From an uncultured Marvinbryantia sp. (lineage in GTDB: Bacteria > Bacillota > Clostridia > Lachnospirales > Lachnospiraceae), in the NCBI GenBank assembly GCA_947624335.1, contig CANQJX010000062.1:1-8930 (forward strand): 8,930 nucleotides of DNA, written 5' to 3'. A model generated the notes under the pieces. The model did not search any database, was not told the origin of the DNA, and worked only from the letters and a program-made list of their open reading frames with translations. Positions 1 through 6,104 of this stretch are shown here, piece after piece. A program made the position numbers and the translations under genes. Numbering within the stretch: the first letter of the stretch is position 1; every line of letters starts with the position of its first letter.

Positions 1-1
1 T

Positions 2-568
2 GGGGACGGCCTGATGGACGCATATGGAAGTTCCGAGACCGGAAGCTGCATCATTCAGCTTCCGCAGGAAGAACTGTACTATATCAACAGCGATACGCAC
101 GCCGTTAATCTGTATGACGAGAACGGAAAACTGGCGGACGACGGCAGGGTGATCATAACCACCCTGTTTAAGAGAGATTTCCCGATCATCAATTACGATA
201 TCGGAGACCGCGCGTCTTCCGTTATGATCGAGGGAGTGCGTTACATTACCTCCATACAGGGCCGGGTGAACGATCTGGTTAAACATGAAAACGGCGACGA
301 TACGTCGGCGCTGTACCTGATGAAGATTCCGAACGGGATTGTAGGCATCGCGCAGTTCCGCTATATTCAGGAGTCGTACCATGATATGCGGATTCAGTTA
401 GTGAAAGACCCGCACAATGACGCGCACACGAAGGACGAGATCGAACAGTTTTTCCGGACCAAAATGGACGAATTGTTCGGGGACGAATTCCGGCTGCACT
501 TTGCGTGGATGGATGTGATCCCGCCTGATGAGAACGGGAAAATGCGCTGTTTTGCATGTAAATTATAA
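2..568 (+). CDS. Adenylate-forming CoA ligase, PaaK/CapK-like, C-terminal part (5' truncated by window)
   Basis: The frame is open from base 2, so this is the C-terminal 188 residues of a longer protein, whose family is usually 400-450 residues. The fragment starts just before the adenylate-forming motif YGSSETG, which helps bind ATP. About 55 residues later comes NYDIGDRA, the family's conserved aspartate region that contacts the AMP ribose. The remainder (QGRVNDLVKHENGDD, then a ligase-type C-terminal lobe ending in PPDENGKMR) fits the mobile C-terminal domain of phenylacetate-CoA ligase-like enzymes (COG1541). Such enzymes activate a carboxylic acid as acyl-AMP and usually pass it to CoA or a carrier. 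The substrate cannot be read from this fragment. The dehydrogenase gene follows after 20 bases, so the two are probably co-transcribed. Family assignment is good; specificity is unknown. Confidence 0.85.
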   Translation, partial: GDGLMDAYGSSETGSCIIQLPQEELYYINSDTHAVNLYDENGKLADDGRVIITTLFKRDFPIINYDIGDRASSVMIEGVRYITSIQGRVNDLVKHENGDDTSALYLMKIPNGIVGIAQFRYIQESYHDMRIQLVKDPHNDAHTKDEIEQFFRTKMDELFGDEFRLHFAWMDVIPPDENGKMRCFACKL

Positions 569-588
569 TGGAGAAAGAGAGAAAACAG

Positions 589-1518
589 ATGATAAAAAAT
601 ATAGGCGTTGTCGGCGCTGGTTCTGTTGGCAGCGTGCTGATTTCCTATCTGCATCAGAAATATGAAGACCAATTCTATCTTCTGGCACGGGGAGAGCGCG
701 CGAAGCGCATGGAAAAAAACGGAATCTGTGTGAATGATGAGACGATCCGGCCGCAGGTTTATGCGGATCCCGCACAGAAAATAAGCATAGACCTGCTGAT
801 CGTATGCGTAAAGACCTACAGCCTGAATGAAGTGATCGAGGATATTCGCCCCCTGATACAAAGGGAAACCATTCTGCTGCCGCTGCAAAACGGGATTATG
901 GCAACGGACCGTCTGCAGGCGGCGTTCCCGGAAAACCGGGTACTCTATGGGGTGATGCTGCGCACGGACGCTCACCGCGCGGGGCACCGCGTATACTTTA
1001 CGACGTCCGGAGAAGTGCAGATTGGTTATGCGGATAACCGCATCGTAGCGCCGGAGGTACAGGAAGTATATGAATGCCTGAAAGCCGCAGGCGTCAACGT
1101 GCGGATTTATGAAGATATGAAGCGTACGCAATGGCGCAAGTGGATGCTCAATACCGGCGGCAGCCAGGCGGCGGTAGAGGCAGGCGTTGAGTGCGGCTAT
1201 TTTGAACAGGTAGAGGAAATTGTGGAAATGATGCGCCTTTGCATGGACGAGATCGTGGAGATCGCGAAGGCGGAGCATGTAAATATTACGCGGCAGGATC
1301 GTGACGAAGTGATTGAACTTTTGATCCACTATCCGGCGCTGAAAAAAATGTCTATGCTGCAGGACGTGGAGGCGGGCCGCCCGATTGAGATTGAGGAATA
1401 TGCGGGCACCGTCGTAAGGCTCGGCAAAAAGCATGGAATCGCAACGCCGGTTAATCATATTTTTTATCTTGCCATTAAGGCGCGGGAAAAAGTGGATGCG
1501 ATGCGCAAACATATCTAA
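589..1518 (+). CDS. panE: 2-dehydropantoate 2-reductase family protein (ketopantoate reductase, PanE/ApbA)
   Basis: The 309-residue product has the usual length for NADPH-dependent ketopantoate reductases, which make pantoate for CoA synthesis. It opens with the Rossmann motif GAGSVG (residues 9-14). It then has CVKTY (Lys75), PLQNGI (Asn101), WRKWMLN with the family's catalytic-type Lys184 and Asn188, and SMLQDVEAGRPIEIE (Ser255, Asp259, Glu267), matching the C-terminal substrate-binding signature. I chose the start at 589 rather than the in-frame ATG at 568. A purine-rich Shine-Dalgarno (570-581) precedes 589, nothing similar precedes 568, and MIKNIGVVGAGSVG is the normal N-terminus. Clostridia often carry several paralogues, and no panB, panC or panD is in view. 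With a PaaK-like ligase upstream it may reduce a different 2-oxo acid, so the symbol reflects family rather than proven role. Confidence 0.85.
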   Translation: MIKNIGVVGAGSVGSVLISYLHQKYEDQFYLLARGERAKRMEKNGICVNDETIRPQVYADPAQKISIDLLIVCVKTYSLNEVIEDIRPLIQRETILLPLQNGIMATDRLQAAFPENRVLYGVMLRTDAHRAGHRVYFTTSGEVQIGYADNRIVAPEVQEVYECLKAAGVNVRIYEDMKRTQWRKWMLNTGGSQAAVEAGVECGYFEQVEEIVEMMRLCMDEIVEIAKAEHVNITRQDRDEVIELLIHYPALKKMSMLQDVEAGRPIEIEEYAGTVVRLGKKHGIATPVNHIFYLAIKAREKVDAMRKHI

Positions 1519-1547
1519 TCGTAATGACAGGCAAAATGGGGGTAGAC

Positions 1548-1841
1548 ATGAGCAAACAAATACGGACCAAAGCGGTAGATCATTTATTTGAAGCGATTCT
1601 GCAGTTAAGGGACAAAGAAGAATGTTATCATTTTTTTGAGGATGTATGCACGGTGAATGAACTGCTTTCGCTTTCACAGCGCTTTGAAGTGGCCAAAATG
1701 CTTACCGAGAACCGGACCTATCTGGAAATAGCGGAGGAGACGGGCGCATCCACCGCTACGATCAGCCGCGTGAACCGTTCGTTAAACTATGGCAGCGACG
1801 GTTACCAGATGGTGTTCAGTCGGATGGAAAAGAATCAATAA
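1548..1841 (+). CDS. yerC: YerC/YecD-type TrpR-like DNA-binding regulator
   Basis: This 97-residue protein matches the YerC/YecD family of TrpR-like proteins in length and pattern: a helical N-terminus (DHLFEAILQLRDKEECYHFFEDVCTV), LSLSQRFEVAKML, and a helix-turn-helix at about residues 57-79 (TYLEIAEETGASTATISRV). The family is related to the Trp repressor fold, and its members are generally annotated as transcription regulators; the targets here are unknown. The start at 1548 is chosen because GGGGG (1538-1542) lies 5 bases upstream and MSKQIRTKAVDHLF is a typical N-terminus. In-frame ATGs at 1524 and 1536 lack a better ribosome site. It sits 29 bases after the dehydrogenase gene on the same strand, probably in the same operon. 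Its last 26 bases overlap the minus-strand DUF1836 gene. Confidence 0.85.
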   Translation: MSKQIRTKAVDHLFEAILQLRDKEECYHFFEDVCTVNELLSLSQRFEVAKMLTENRTYLEIAEETGASTATISRVNRSLNYGSDGYQMVFSRMEKNQ

Positions 1842-2406
1842 TCTTTTCGATGATCTGCTTTTTTACATAGACATCAAAACTCAGCAGACAGATAAAGGAG
1901 AACAGGCGCAGAAAATCCTGATCTTCTTTCGCGGCATCCGGAAACGTATCGCAGGCAAAGCGGTACTTTTCCGTAAGATCGGAAGAAAGACGGTCGATCT
2001 GTTCCTTCTCCATGCTGAATACTTCGCGGTAGAGAGATTCAATATCCATGCCGTCGGAATTTTTAAAGTATTTTTTTGTGAGCTTCTCCAGCAAAGACTG
2101 AATATCTGTGATGGAGAGAAAACCTTTGAAATAGTAAATAAAAATCAGAACCAGCACATGCTCTTTGGAATATTTTTTCTTATCCGGAGACGGCAGGAGA
2201 TGATTTTTGGCATAATTATTAATCATGGTCTTTGTCAGAATCTTATCCTCCGGATAACGTTTGGAGGCGCGAAGCTGCGAGTCCATGAATGTAGTTACCT
2301 GATCCATATAAAGATCAATATTCGGAATATCGTCCGGTTTAATGTAGTCAATGTGTGAAATGCTTTCCAGAATACTCTGGAGAAGCTTGTCGAGGTTTAC
2401 TGTCAT
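1816..2406 (-). CDS. DUF1836 family protein with MerR-like DNA-binding region
   Basis: The 196-residue product resembles the DUF1836 proteins common in Clostridia and Bacilli, which have no settled function. The N-terminal part contains the family-like stretch DDIPNIDLYMDQVTTFMDSQ (residues 25-44). Residues 57-92 (LTKTMINNYAKNHLLP, then KKYSKEHVLVL) look like the helix-turn-helix and wing of MerR-type regulators, whose pattern is Y-x-K-x-x-LLP followed by Y-S-x-x-H. The rest is predicted helical and may be an effector or dimer domain. Its start is supported by a strong Shine-Dalgarno, GGGGAGGA on the minus strand (2411-2418), 4 bases from the ATG. A near-consensus promoter lies just upstream. 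It is divergent from pcrA and convergent with yerC. A regulatory role is inferred from the fold pattern only. Confidence 0.8.
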   Translation of the reverse strand: MTVNLDKLLQSILESISHIDYIKPDDIPNIDLYMDQVTTFMDSQLRASKRYPEDKILTKTMINNYAKNHLLPSPDKKKYSKEHVLVLIFIYYFKGFLSITDIQSLLEKLTKKYFKNSDGMDIESLYREVFSMEKEQIDRLSSDLTEKYRFACDTFPDAAKEDQDFLRLFSFICLLSFDVYVKKQIIEKIIDSFPSD

Positions 2407-2429
2407 ATGCTCCTCCCCTTCCAGACTAC

Positions 2430-2458
2430 ATTATACAGTTTTTAAAACTACATGACAA
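2430..2458 (-). promoter_or_regulatory. Sigma-A-type promoter for the DUF1836 gene
   Basis: On the minus strand TTGTCA (2453-2458) and a perfect TATAAT (2430-2435) are separated by exactly 17 bases. The -35 differs from consensus at one position. Transcription would start near 2423-2424, leaving a leader of under 20 bases that holds the Shine-Dalgarno. Confidence 0.75.
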
Positions 2459-2467
2459 GTGTTTTTT

Positions 2468-2472
2468 GGAGG
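2468..2472 (+). promoter_or_regulatory. Ribosome binding site that fixes the pcrA start
   Basis: GGAGG followed by AAAG lies 4 bases before the ATG at 2477. It sits inside the N-terminal extension that an upstream GTG at 2459 would add, so the GTG is unlikely to be the start. No clear plus-strand promoter is visible in the 70-base divergent gap. Confidence 0.7.
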
Positions 2473-2476
2473 AAAG

Positions 2477-4711
2477 ATGGATAGTTACGATACTTTGAAC
2501 GAGAAACAGCGCGAGGCGGTTTTTCGCACGGAAGGGCCGCTTCTGGTGCTGGCGGGCGCCGGTTCCGGGAAAACCCGCGTGCTTACGCACCGGATCGCCT
2601 ATCTGATCGGGGAAAAAGGAGTCAACCCCTGGAATATTCTGGCGATTACTTTTACGAACAAAGCGGCGGGGGAGATGCGCGACCGCGTGGATAAACTGGT
2701 GGGCCAGGGGGCGGAAAGCGTCTGGGTATCCACGTTTCACTCTGCGTGCGTGCGGATCTTGCGGCGCTTTATCGACCGGATCGGTTACGAGACCAATTTT
2801 ACCATTTATGATACGGACGATCAAAAATCCCTGATGAAAGATATCTGCAAAAAGCTGGGGATCGAGACGAAACTGCTGCGGGAAAAAACGATTCTGGCCG
2901 CGATTTCCGCCGCAAAAGATGAACTGATCTCCGCGCAGGAATATGACAGGCGCAATTTCGGGGATTACCATAAGCGCAAAATTGCCGCGGCGTATCTGGA
3001 ATATCAGGCGCAGTTAAAGCGCAACAATGCGCTGGATTTTGACGATCTGCTTTTTCGGACGGTGGAGCTTTTCCATACCTGTCCCGATGTTCTGGAATAC
3101 TATCAGGACCGTTTCCGCTATATCATGGTAGACGAGTATCAGGACACCAATACGGCGCAGTTCCGGTTTGTCAGTACGCTGGCGCAAAAGCACCGTAATT
3201 TGTGCGTGGTGGGGGACGACGACCAGTCCATCTATAAATTCCGGGGCGCCAATATCCGCAACATCCTTGATTTTGAAAAAGTTTTTGAGGACGCGGCCGT
3301 GATTAAGCTGGAGCAGAATTACCGTTCCACACAGAATATTCTAAACGCGGCGAATCAGGTGATCCGCAATAACTATGGAAGAAAAGAAAAAACGCTATGG
3401 ACGAAGAATGACGCCGGTTCGCCTATTATAGCGAAACAGTTTTACAGCGCCCCGGAGGAGGCGCAATATGTGGCGTCGGATATTCAGAAACAGGCGGAAA
3501 GCGGCGCGGATTACGGGGACAACGCGGTTCTTTACCGCACCAATGCGCAGTCTCGTCTGTTTGAAGAACAGTTTTTACTGTCGAACATCCCGTATAAGAT
3601 TGTGGGCGGCATCAATTTCTATGCAAGGCGGGAAATTAAAGATCTGCTCGCATATTTAAAGACGATCGACAATGCGCGGGACGATCTGGCGGTGCGGCGC
3701 ATCATCAATGTGCCAAAGCGCGGAATCGGCGCGGCGACGCTGGCAAAAGTGCAGACCTACGCCATGGACAAAAACATTACGTTTTACCAGGCGCTCGAGG
3801 AGGCGCAGGAGATACCTGGGATCGGCAGAAGCGCCGCAAAGCTGCAGGATTTTGTTACGTTTATAAGAACGCTGCGCAGTCAGGCGGAATTTTTGAGCGT
3901 GCGGCAATTGCTCTCTATGGTGATCGAGTCCGTCGGCTATGTGAAAGAACTGGAAGTGGAAGGTACGGATGAGGCGCAGGCGAGGATAGAGAACATTGAC
4001 GAATTGATTACAAAGGCCGCATCCTATGAGGAGAGCAGCGCGCAGCCTTCTTTAAGCGGATTTTTAGAGGAAGTGGCGCTGGTGGCGGATATCGACAGCC
4101 TTGACGAAAACGAAAGCCGCGTGGTGCTGATGACGCTTCACAGCGCCAAGGGGCTGGAGTTTCCCAATGTATATCTGACCGGGATGGAGGACGGCGTTTT
4201 CCCAAGCCATATCGGCTTTGACGAGGATCCGGACGCGCTTGAGGAAGAACGGAGACTCTGTTATGTGGGGATTACACGCGCCATGCGCCGGCTGACGCTG
4301 ACCTGCGCGCGCACACGGATGATTCGCGGGGAAACGCACGCGAATCAGGTCTCGCGCTTCCTGAAGGAAATTCCGAAAGAATTGCTGGAGGACAACGCGC
4401 TTGATACCGGGCGCCAGGATGCAAAAGAAACAAAAGCGCTGTGGGATATGCCGCCGAAAACGGCGGAAACGCCTTATCAGCAGGCAAAAAAAGCGTTTCG
4501 CAGCAAAGTGTTCGACACGCAGCAGTTTAAAGTGACAAAAGCCGATCATCTGGATTACGCGGTTGGCGATACGGTCCGTCATATAAAATTCGGAACCGGT
4601 ATTGTGGAGGAGATTACAGAGGGCGGCAGAGATTACGAAGTAAAGGTGAAGTTTGATCAATATGGGGTGAAAAAGATGTTTGCGGCATTTGCAAAGCTGC
4701 AGAAAGTTTAA
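2477..4711 (+). CDS. pcrA: ATP-dependent DNA helicase PcrA (UvrD/Rep superfamily 1)
   Basis: This 744-residue 3'-5' helicase unwinds DNA in repair and replication and strips proteins from DNA. All superfamily 1A motifs are present in order: Q motif LNEKQREAV (7-15), Walker A GAGSGKT (27-33), Ia ITFTNKAAGEM (57-67), Walker B VDEYQD (218-223), III GDDDQSIYKFRGA (246-258), IV QNYRST (280-285), V TLHSAKGLEF (553-562) and VI VGITRA (597-602). The C-terminal part, about residues 693-744 (VGDTVRHIKFGTGIV, ending KMFAAFAKLQKV), is the Tudor-like module that in Gram-positive PcrA binds RNA polymerase and links it to transcription-coupled repair. Length is typical and no motif is damaged. The sortase gene begins 21 bases downstream, so the two probably share a transcript. 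Confidence 0.97.
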   Translation: MDSYDTLNEKQREAVFRTEGPLLVLAGAGSGKTRVLTHRIAYLIGEKGVNPWNILAITFTNKAAGEMRDRVDKLVGQGAESVWVSTFHSACVRILRRFIDRIGYETNFTIYDTDDQKSLMKDICKKLGIETKLLREKTILAAISAAKDELISAQEYDRRNFGDYHKRKIAAAYLEYQAQLKRNNALDFDDLLFRTVELFHTCPDVLEYYQDRFRYIMVDEYQDTNTAQFRFVSTLAQKHRNLCVVGDDDQSIYKFRGANIRNILDFEKVFEDAAVIKLEQNYRSTQNILNAANQVIRNNYGRKEKTLWTKNDAGSPIIAKQFYSAPEEAQYVASDIQKQAESGADYGDNAVLYRTNAQSRLFEEQFLLSNIPYKIVGGINFYARREIKDLLAYLKTIDNARDDLAVRRIINVPKRGIGAATLAKVQTYAMDKNITFYQALEEAQEIPGIGRSAAKLQDFVTFIRTLRSQAEFLSVRQLLSMVIESVGYVKELEVEGTDEAQARIENIDELITKAASYEESSAQPSLSGFLEEVALVADIDSLDENESRVVLMTLHSAKGLEFPNVYLTGMEDGVFPSHIGFDEDPDALEEERRLCYVGITRAMRRLTLTCARTRMIRGETHANQVSRFLKEIPKELLEDNALDTGRQDAKETKALWDMPPKTAETPYQQAKKAFRSKVFDTQQFKVTKADHLDYAVGDTVRHIKFGTGIVEEITEGGRDYEVKVKFDQYGVKKMFAAFAKLQKV

Positions 4712-4721
4712 GCGGGTAAAC

Positions 4722-4726
4722 GGGGG
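4722..4726 (+). promoter_or_regulatory. Ribosome binding site that decides the sortase start
   Basis: GGGGG is immediately followed by three consecutive ATG codons (4727, 4730, 4733). The first ATG has no spacing from the site, whereas the third has 6 bases and gives the natural signal-peptide start MKKTRY. The third is therefore preferred. Confidence 0.55.
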
Positions 4727-4732
4727 ATGATG

Positions 4733-5587
4733 ATGAAAAAAACGAGATATGCTCTGATAGCCGGCACGCTGCTTTTCTGGCTGTGCGCATTCTGCGCGGT
4801 ATCCGCCGCAGAGGAAATCATCGTGGGAGACGAAGACGCGCCGGATCTTGTATTTGAACCGGAAACCGAGACGGAACGGGTCATTGATTTTGCGGCCCTG
4901 AAGGAAAAAAACGAAGATGTATATTCGTGGATTTATCTGCCGGGCACAGGCATCGATTATCCGATTCTGCAAAGTCCCGATACCGAGGACCAGGAATATT
5001 ACCTGAACAACAACATGGACAGACAGGAAGATATTTACGGGGAAATCTTTACGCAGTGCTATAATAAAAAAGATTATACCGATTTCCTCACGGTGATCTA
5101 TGGGCATAATATGAGAGACGAAACGATGTTCGGTTCGCTGAAAATGTACGAAGACAACCCGGATATGCTGTGGGCTCACAAAGATATTTACATTTACCTT
5201 CCGGAGATTACGCTTTCGTATGAGATTTTTGCGGCATATCCCATCGATGCGGTACATTTGCTGTATCAGTTTGACCAGAACGACCCGAAAATGCGCAGAG
5301 AATATCTGAAAAAGATAAAGAAGCAGGGGGAAAAGGTGGCATCCTTTGACGACGACCTGTTTGACACCCTCGATGAAGACAGCCATATCATAGCCCTGTA
5401 TACCTGCTACCGGGGAGATCCGGAATACCGTTTTGTAGTGCTGGCGGCGCTGAACGAGGATCGCTGGGACTGGGAGGAAAAAGCGGAGGAACTTGGCATC
5501 CGGGAAACAGAGCCGGAAACCGAAAGCGAGCCGGAAACCGAAAGCGAAACCGAAACCAAAGTCGAGACGGAAACCGATAAATTGTAA
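4733..5587 (+). CDS. Class B sortase with Thr/Glu-rich C-terminal tail
   Basis: The 284-residue product is a membrane-associated or exported transpeptidase of the class B sortase type, which joins surface proteins to the cell wall. The N-terminus is basic, then hydrophobic (about residues 6-25), ending AVSAAEE, which could be a signal-peptidase site or a membrane anchor. The sortase core runs from about residue 48 (VYSWIYLPGTGIDYPILQ) to 240. It holds catalytic His125 in YGHNM, Cys225 in LYTCYRGD and Arg233 in EYRFVV, the expected class B triad order and spacing. After about residue 255 comes a low-complexity acidic tail (EPETESEPETES and variants) that class B enzymes usually lack. No substrate with a recognisable sorting signal is in this window. 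It follows pcrA closely, which says little about its role. Confidence 0.9.
   Translation: MKKTRYALIAGTLLFWLCAFCAVSAAEEIIVGDEDAPDLVFEPETETERVIDFAALKEKNEDVYSWIYLPGTGIDYPILQSPDTEDQEYYLNNNMDRQEDIYGEIFTQCYNKKDYTDFLTVIYGHNMRDETMFGSLKMYEDNPDMLWAHKDIYIYLPEITLSYEIFAAYPIDAVHLLYQFDQNDPKMRREYLKKIKKQGEKVASFDDDLFDTLDEDSHIIALYTCYRGDPEYRFVVLAALNEDRWDWEEKAEELGIRETEPETESEPETESETETKVETETDKL
5510..5545 (+). repeat. Two perfect 18-bp tandem repeats in the sortase tail
   Basis: The unit GAGCCGGAAACCGAAAGC occurs at 5510-5527 and 5528-5545, encoding EPETES twice. It is followed to about 5577 by shorter imperfect GAAACC-type units encoding Glu-Thr pairs. The perfect DNA identity suggests recent duplication, and copy number may vary between strains. 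Confidence 0.85.
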
Positions 5588-5615
5588 ATTTCCTATGGTA
5601 AATGGAAGAGATTTG

Positions 5616-5624
5616 TGTTATACT
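5616..5624 (+). promoter_or_regulatory. Extended -10 promoter for the small acidic membrane protein
   Basis: TG at 5616-5617, one base, then TATACT (5619-5624) forms an extended -10 element in the gap after the sortase stop. No good -35 is visible at the expected distance, which is common for extended -10 promoters. The start codon follows about 40 bases downstream. Confidence 0.5.
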
Positions 5625-5664
5625 ATGTGAAACGTTATGTTTTAGCAGAAAGGATGTGTAAATT

Positions 5665-5955
5665 ATGAATAGAGTAGAAGAGATACTGGCGGCAATTCAG
5701 AAAAGAGACGACGACAGGCATAAAAATACGCTTCTCTGGGTTCTGGCGATTATCGGCGCGGTTACAGCCATAGCTGGAATCGCATATGCCGTTTACAGAT
5801 ATTTGACGCCAAATTACCTGGAAGATTTCGACGATGATTTTGAAGACGACTTTGATGATTTCTTTGAGGACGAAGATCTGGATGAAGAATGCGAAGACGG
5901 GGAAGAAATCTTTGTAGACGAATCAAAGAAGGAAACGGCGGATACGGAAGAGTAA
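5665..5955 (+). CDS. Small single-pass membrane protein with highly acidic C-terminal tail, function unknown
   Basis: I do not recognise this 96-residue protein beyond its architecture. It has an amphipathic, charged N-terminus (MNRVEEILAAIQKRDDDRH), one transmembrane helix at about residues 22-46 (LLWVLAIIGAVTAIAGIAYAVY), then a tail from about residue 52 dominated by Asp, Glu and Phe (EDFDDDFEDDFDDFFEDEDL). There is no cleavable signal peptide or sorting signal. The tail could bind cations or basic partners such as ribosomal or nucleoid proteins; that is speculation. By the positive-inside rule the orientation is unclear because both flanks carry charge, though KRDDDRHK precedes the helix. 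AGAAAGGATG (5646-5656) is a plausible ribosome site. An extended -10 promoter upstream and a terminator downstream mark it as its own transcription unit. Confidence 0.75.
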   Translation: MNRVEEILAAIQKRDDDRHKNTLLWVLAIIGAVTAIAGIAYAVYRYLTPNYLEDFDDDFEDDFDDFFEDEDLDEECEDGEEIFVDESKKETADTEE

Positions 5956-5980
5956 ACGCTGTACCGATAACAGAAAGCAT

Positions 5981-6011
5981 AAAGCCGACGCGTAATTGCG
6001 GCGGCTTTTTT
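5981..6011 (+). terminator. Intrinsic terminator after the small membrane protein gene
   Basis: AAAGCCG (5981-5987) pairs with CGGCTTT (6002-6008). After one A-G mismatch the stem continues as CGC (5989-5991) with GCG (5998-6000), around a six-base loop. A run of six T (6006-6011) follows. It lies 26 bases past the stop codon. Confidence 0.85.
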
Positions 6012-6092
6012 GTCACACGGGAACCGGCGGACATCAGGCGGATGCTATGCAGAAACGGCCGGCGCCGGACATACCTGGAGCATCATTATTTT

Positions 6093-6097
6093 AGGAG
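6093..6097 (+). promoter_or_regulatory. Ribosome binding site that decides the rlmD start
   Basis: AGGAG lies 7 bases before the ATG at 6105. The same frame is open back to 5889, but that extension would run through the preceding terminator and has no family-like sequence. Confidence 0.75.
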
Positions 6098-6104
6098 CGG
6101 GTTT

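Noticed and set aside
394..1677. 427-codon open frame on the minus strand
   Set aside because: It lies antisense to three well-supported genes, has the His/Arg/Leu-rich composition of a shadow frame, and shows no recognisable domain or ribosome site.
1789..2358. 189-codon plus-strand frame over the DUF1836 gene
   Set aside because: The minus-strand gene has a strong promoter, a Shine-Dalgarno and family similarity; this frame has none and reads as a shadow.
4064..5386. 440-codon open frame on the minus strand across the pcrA/sortase junction
   Set aside because: It is the complement of conserved helicase and sortase motifs. Its translation is a basic, Phe/His/Arg-rich shadow with no family resemblance.
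6059..6068. Perfect 10-bp palindrome CCGGCGCCGG upstream of rlmD
   Set aside because: It is short and GC-only in a GC-rich spacer, with no T-run after it and no second copy. There is not enough to call an operator or terminator.
5889..6104. In-frame upstream extension of rlmD by 72 codons
   Set aside because: It overlaps the end of the small membrane protein gene and runs through the intrinsic terminator. The ATG at 6105 has an AGGAG site and begins the TRAM domain.
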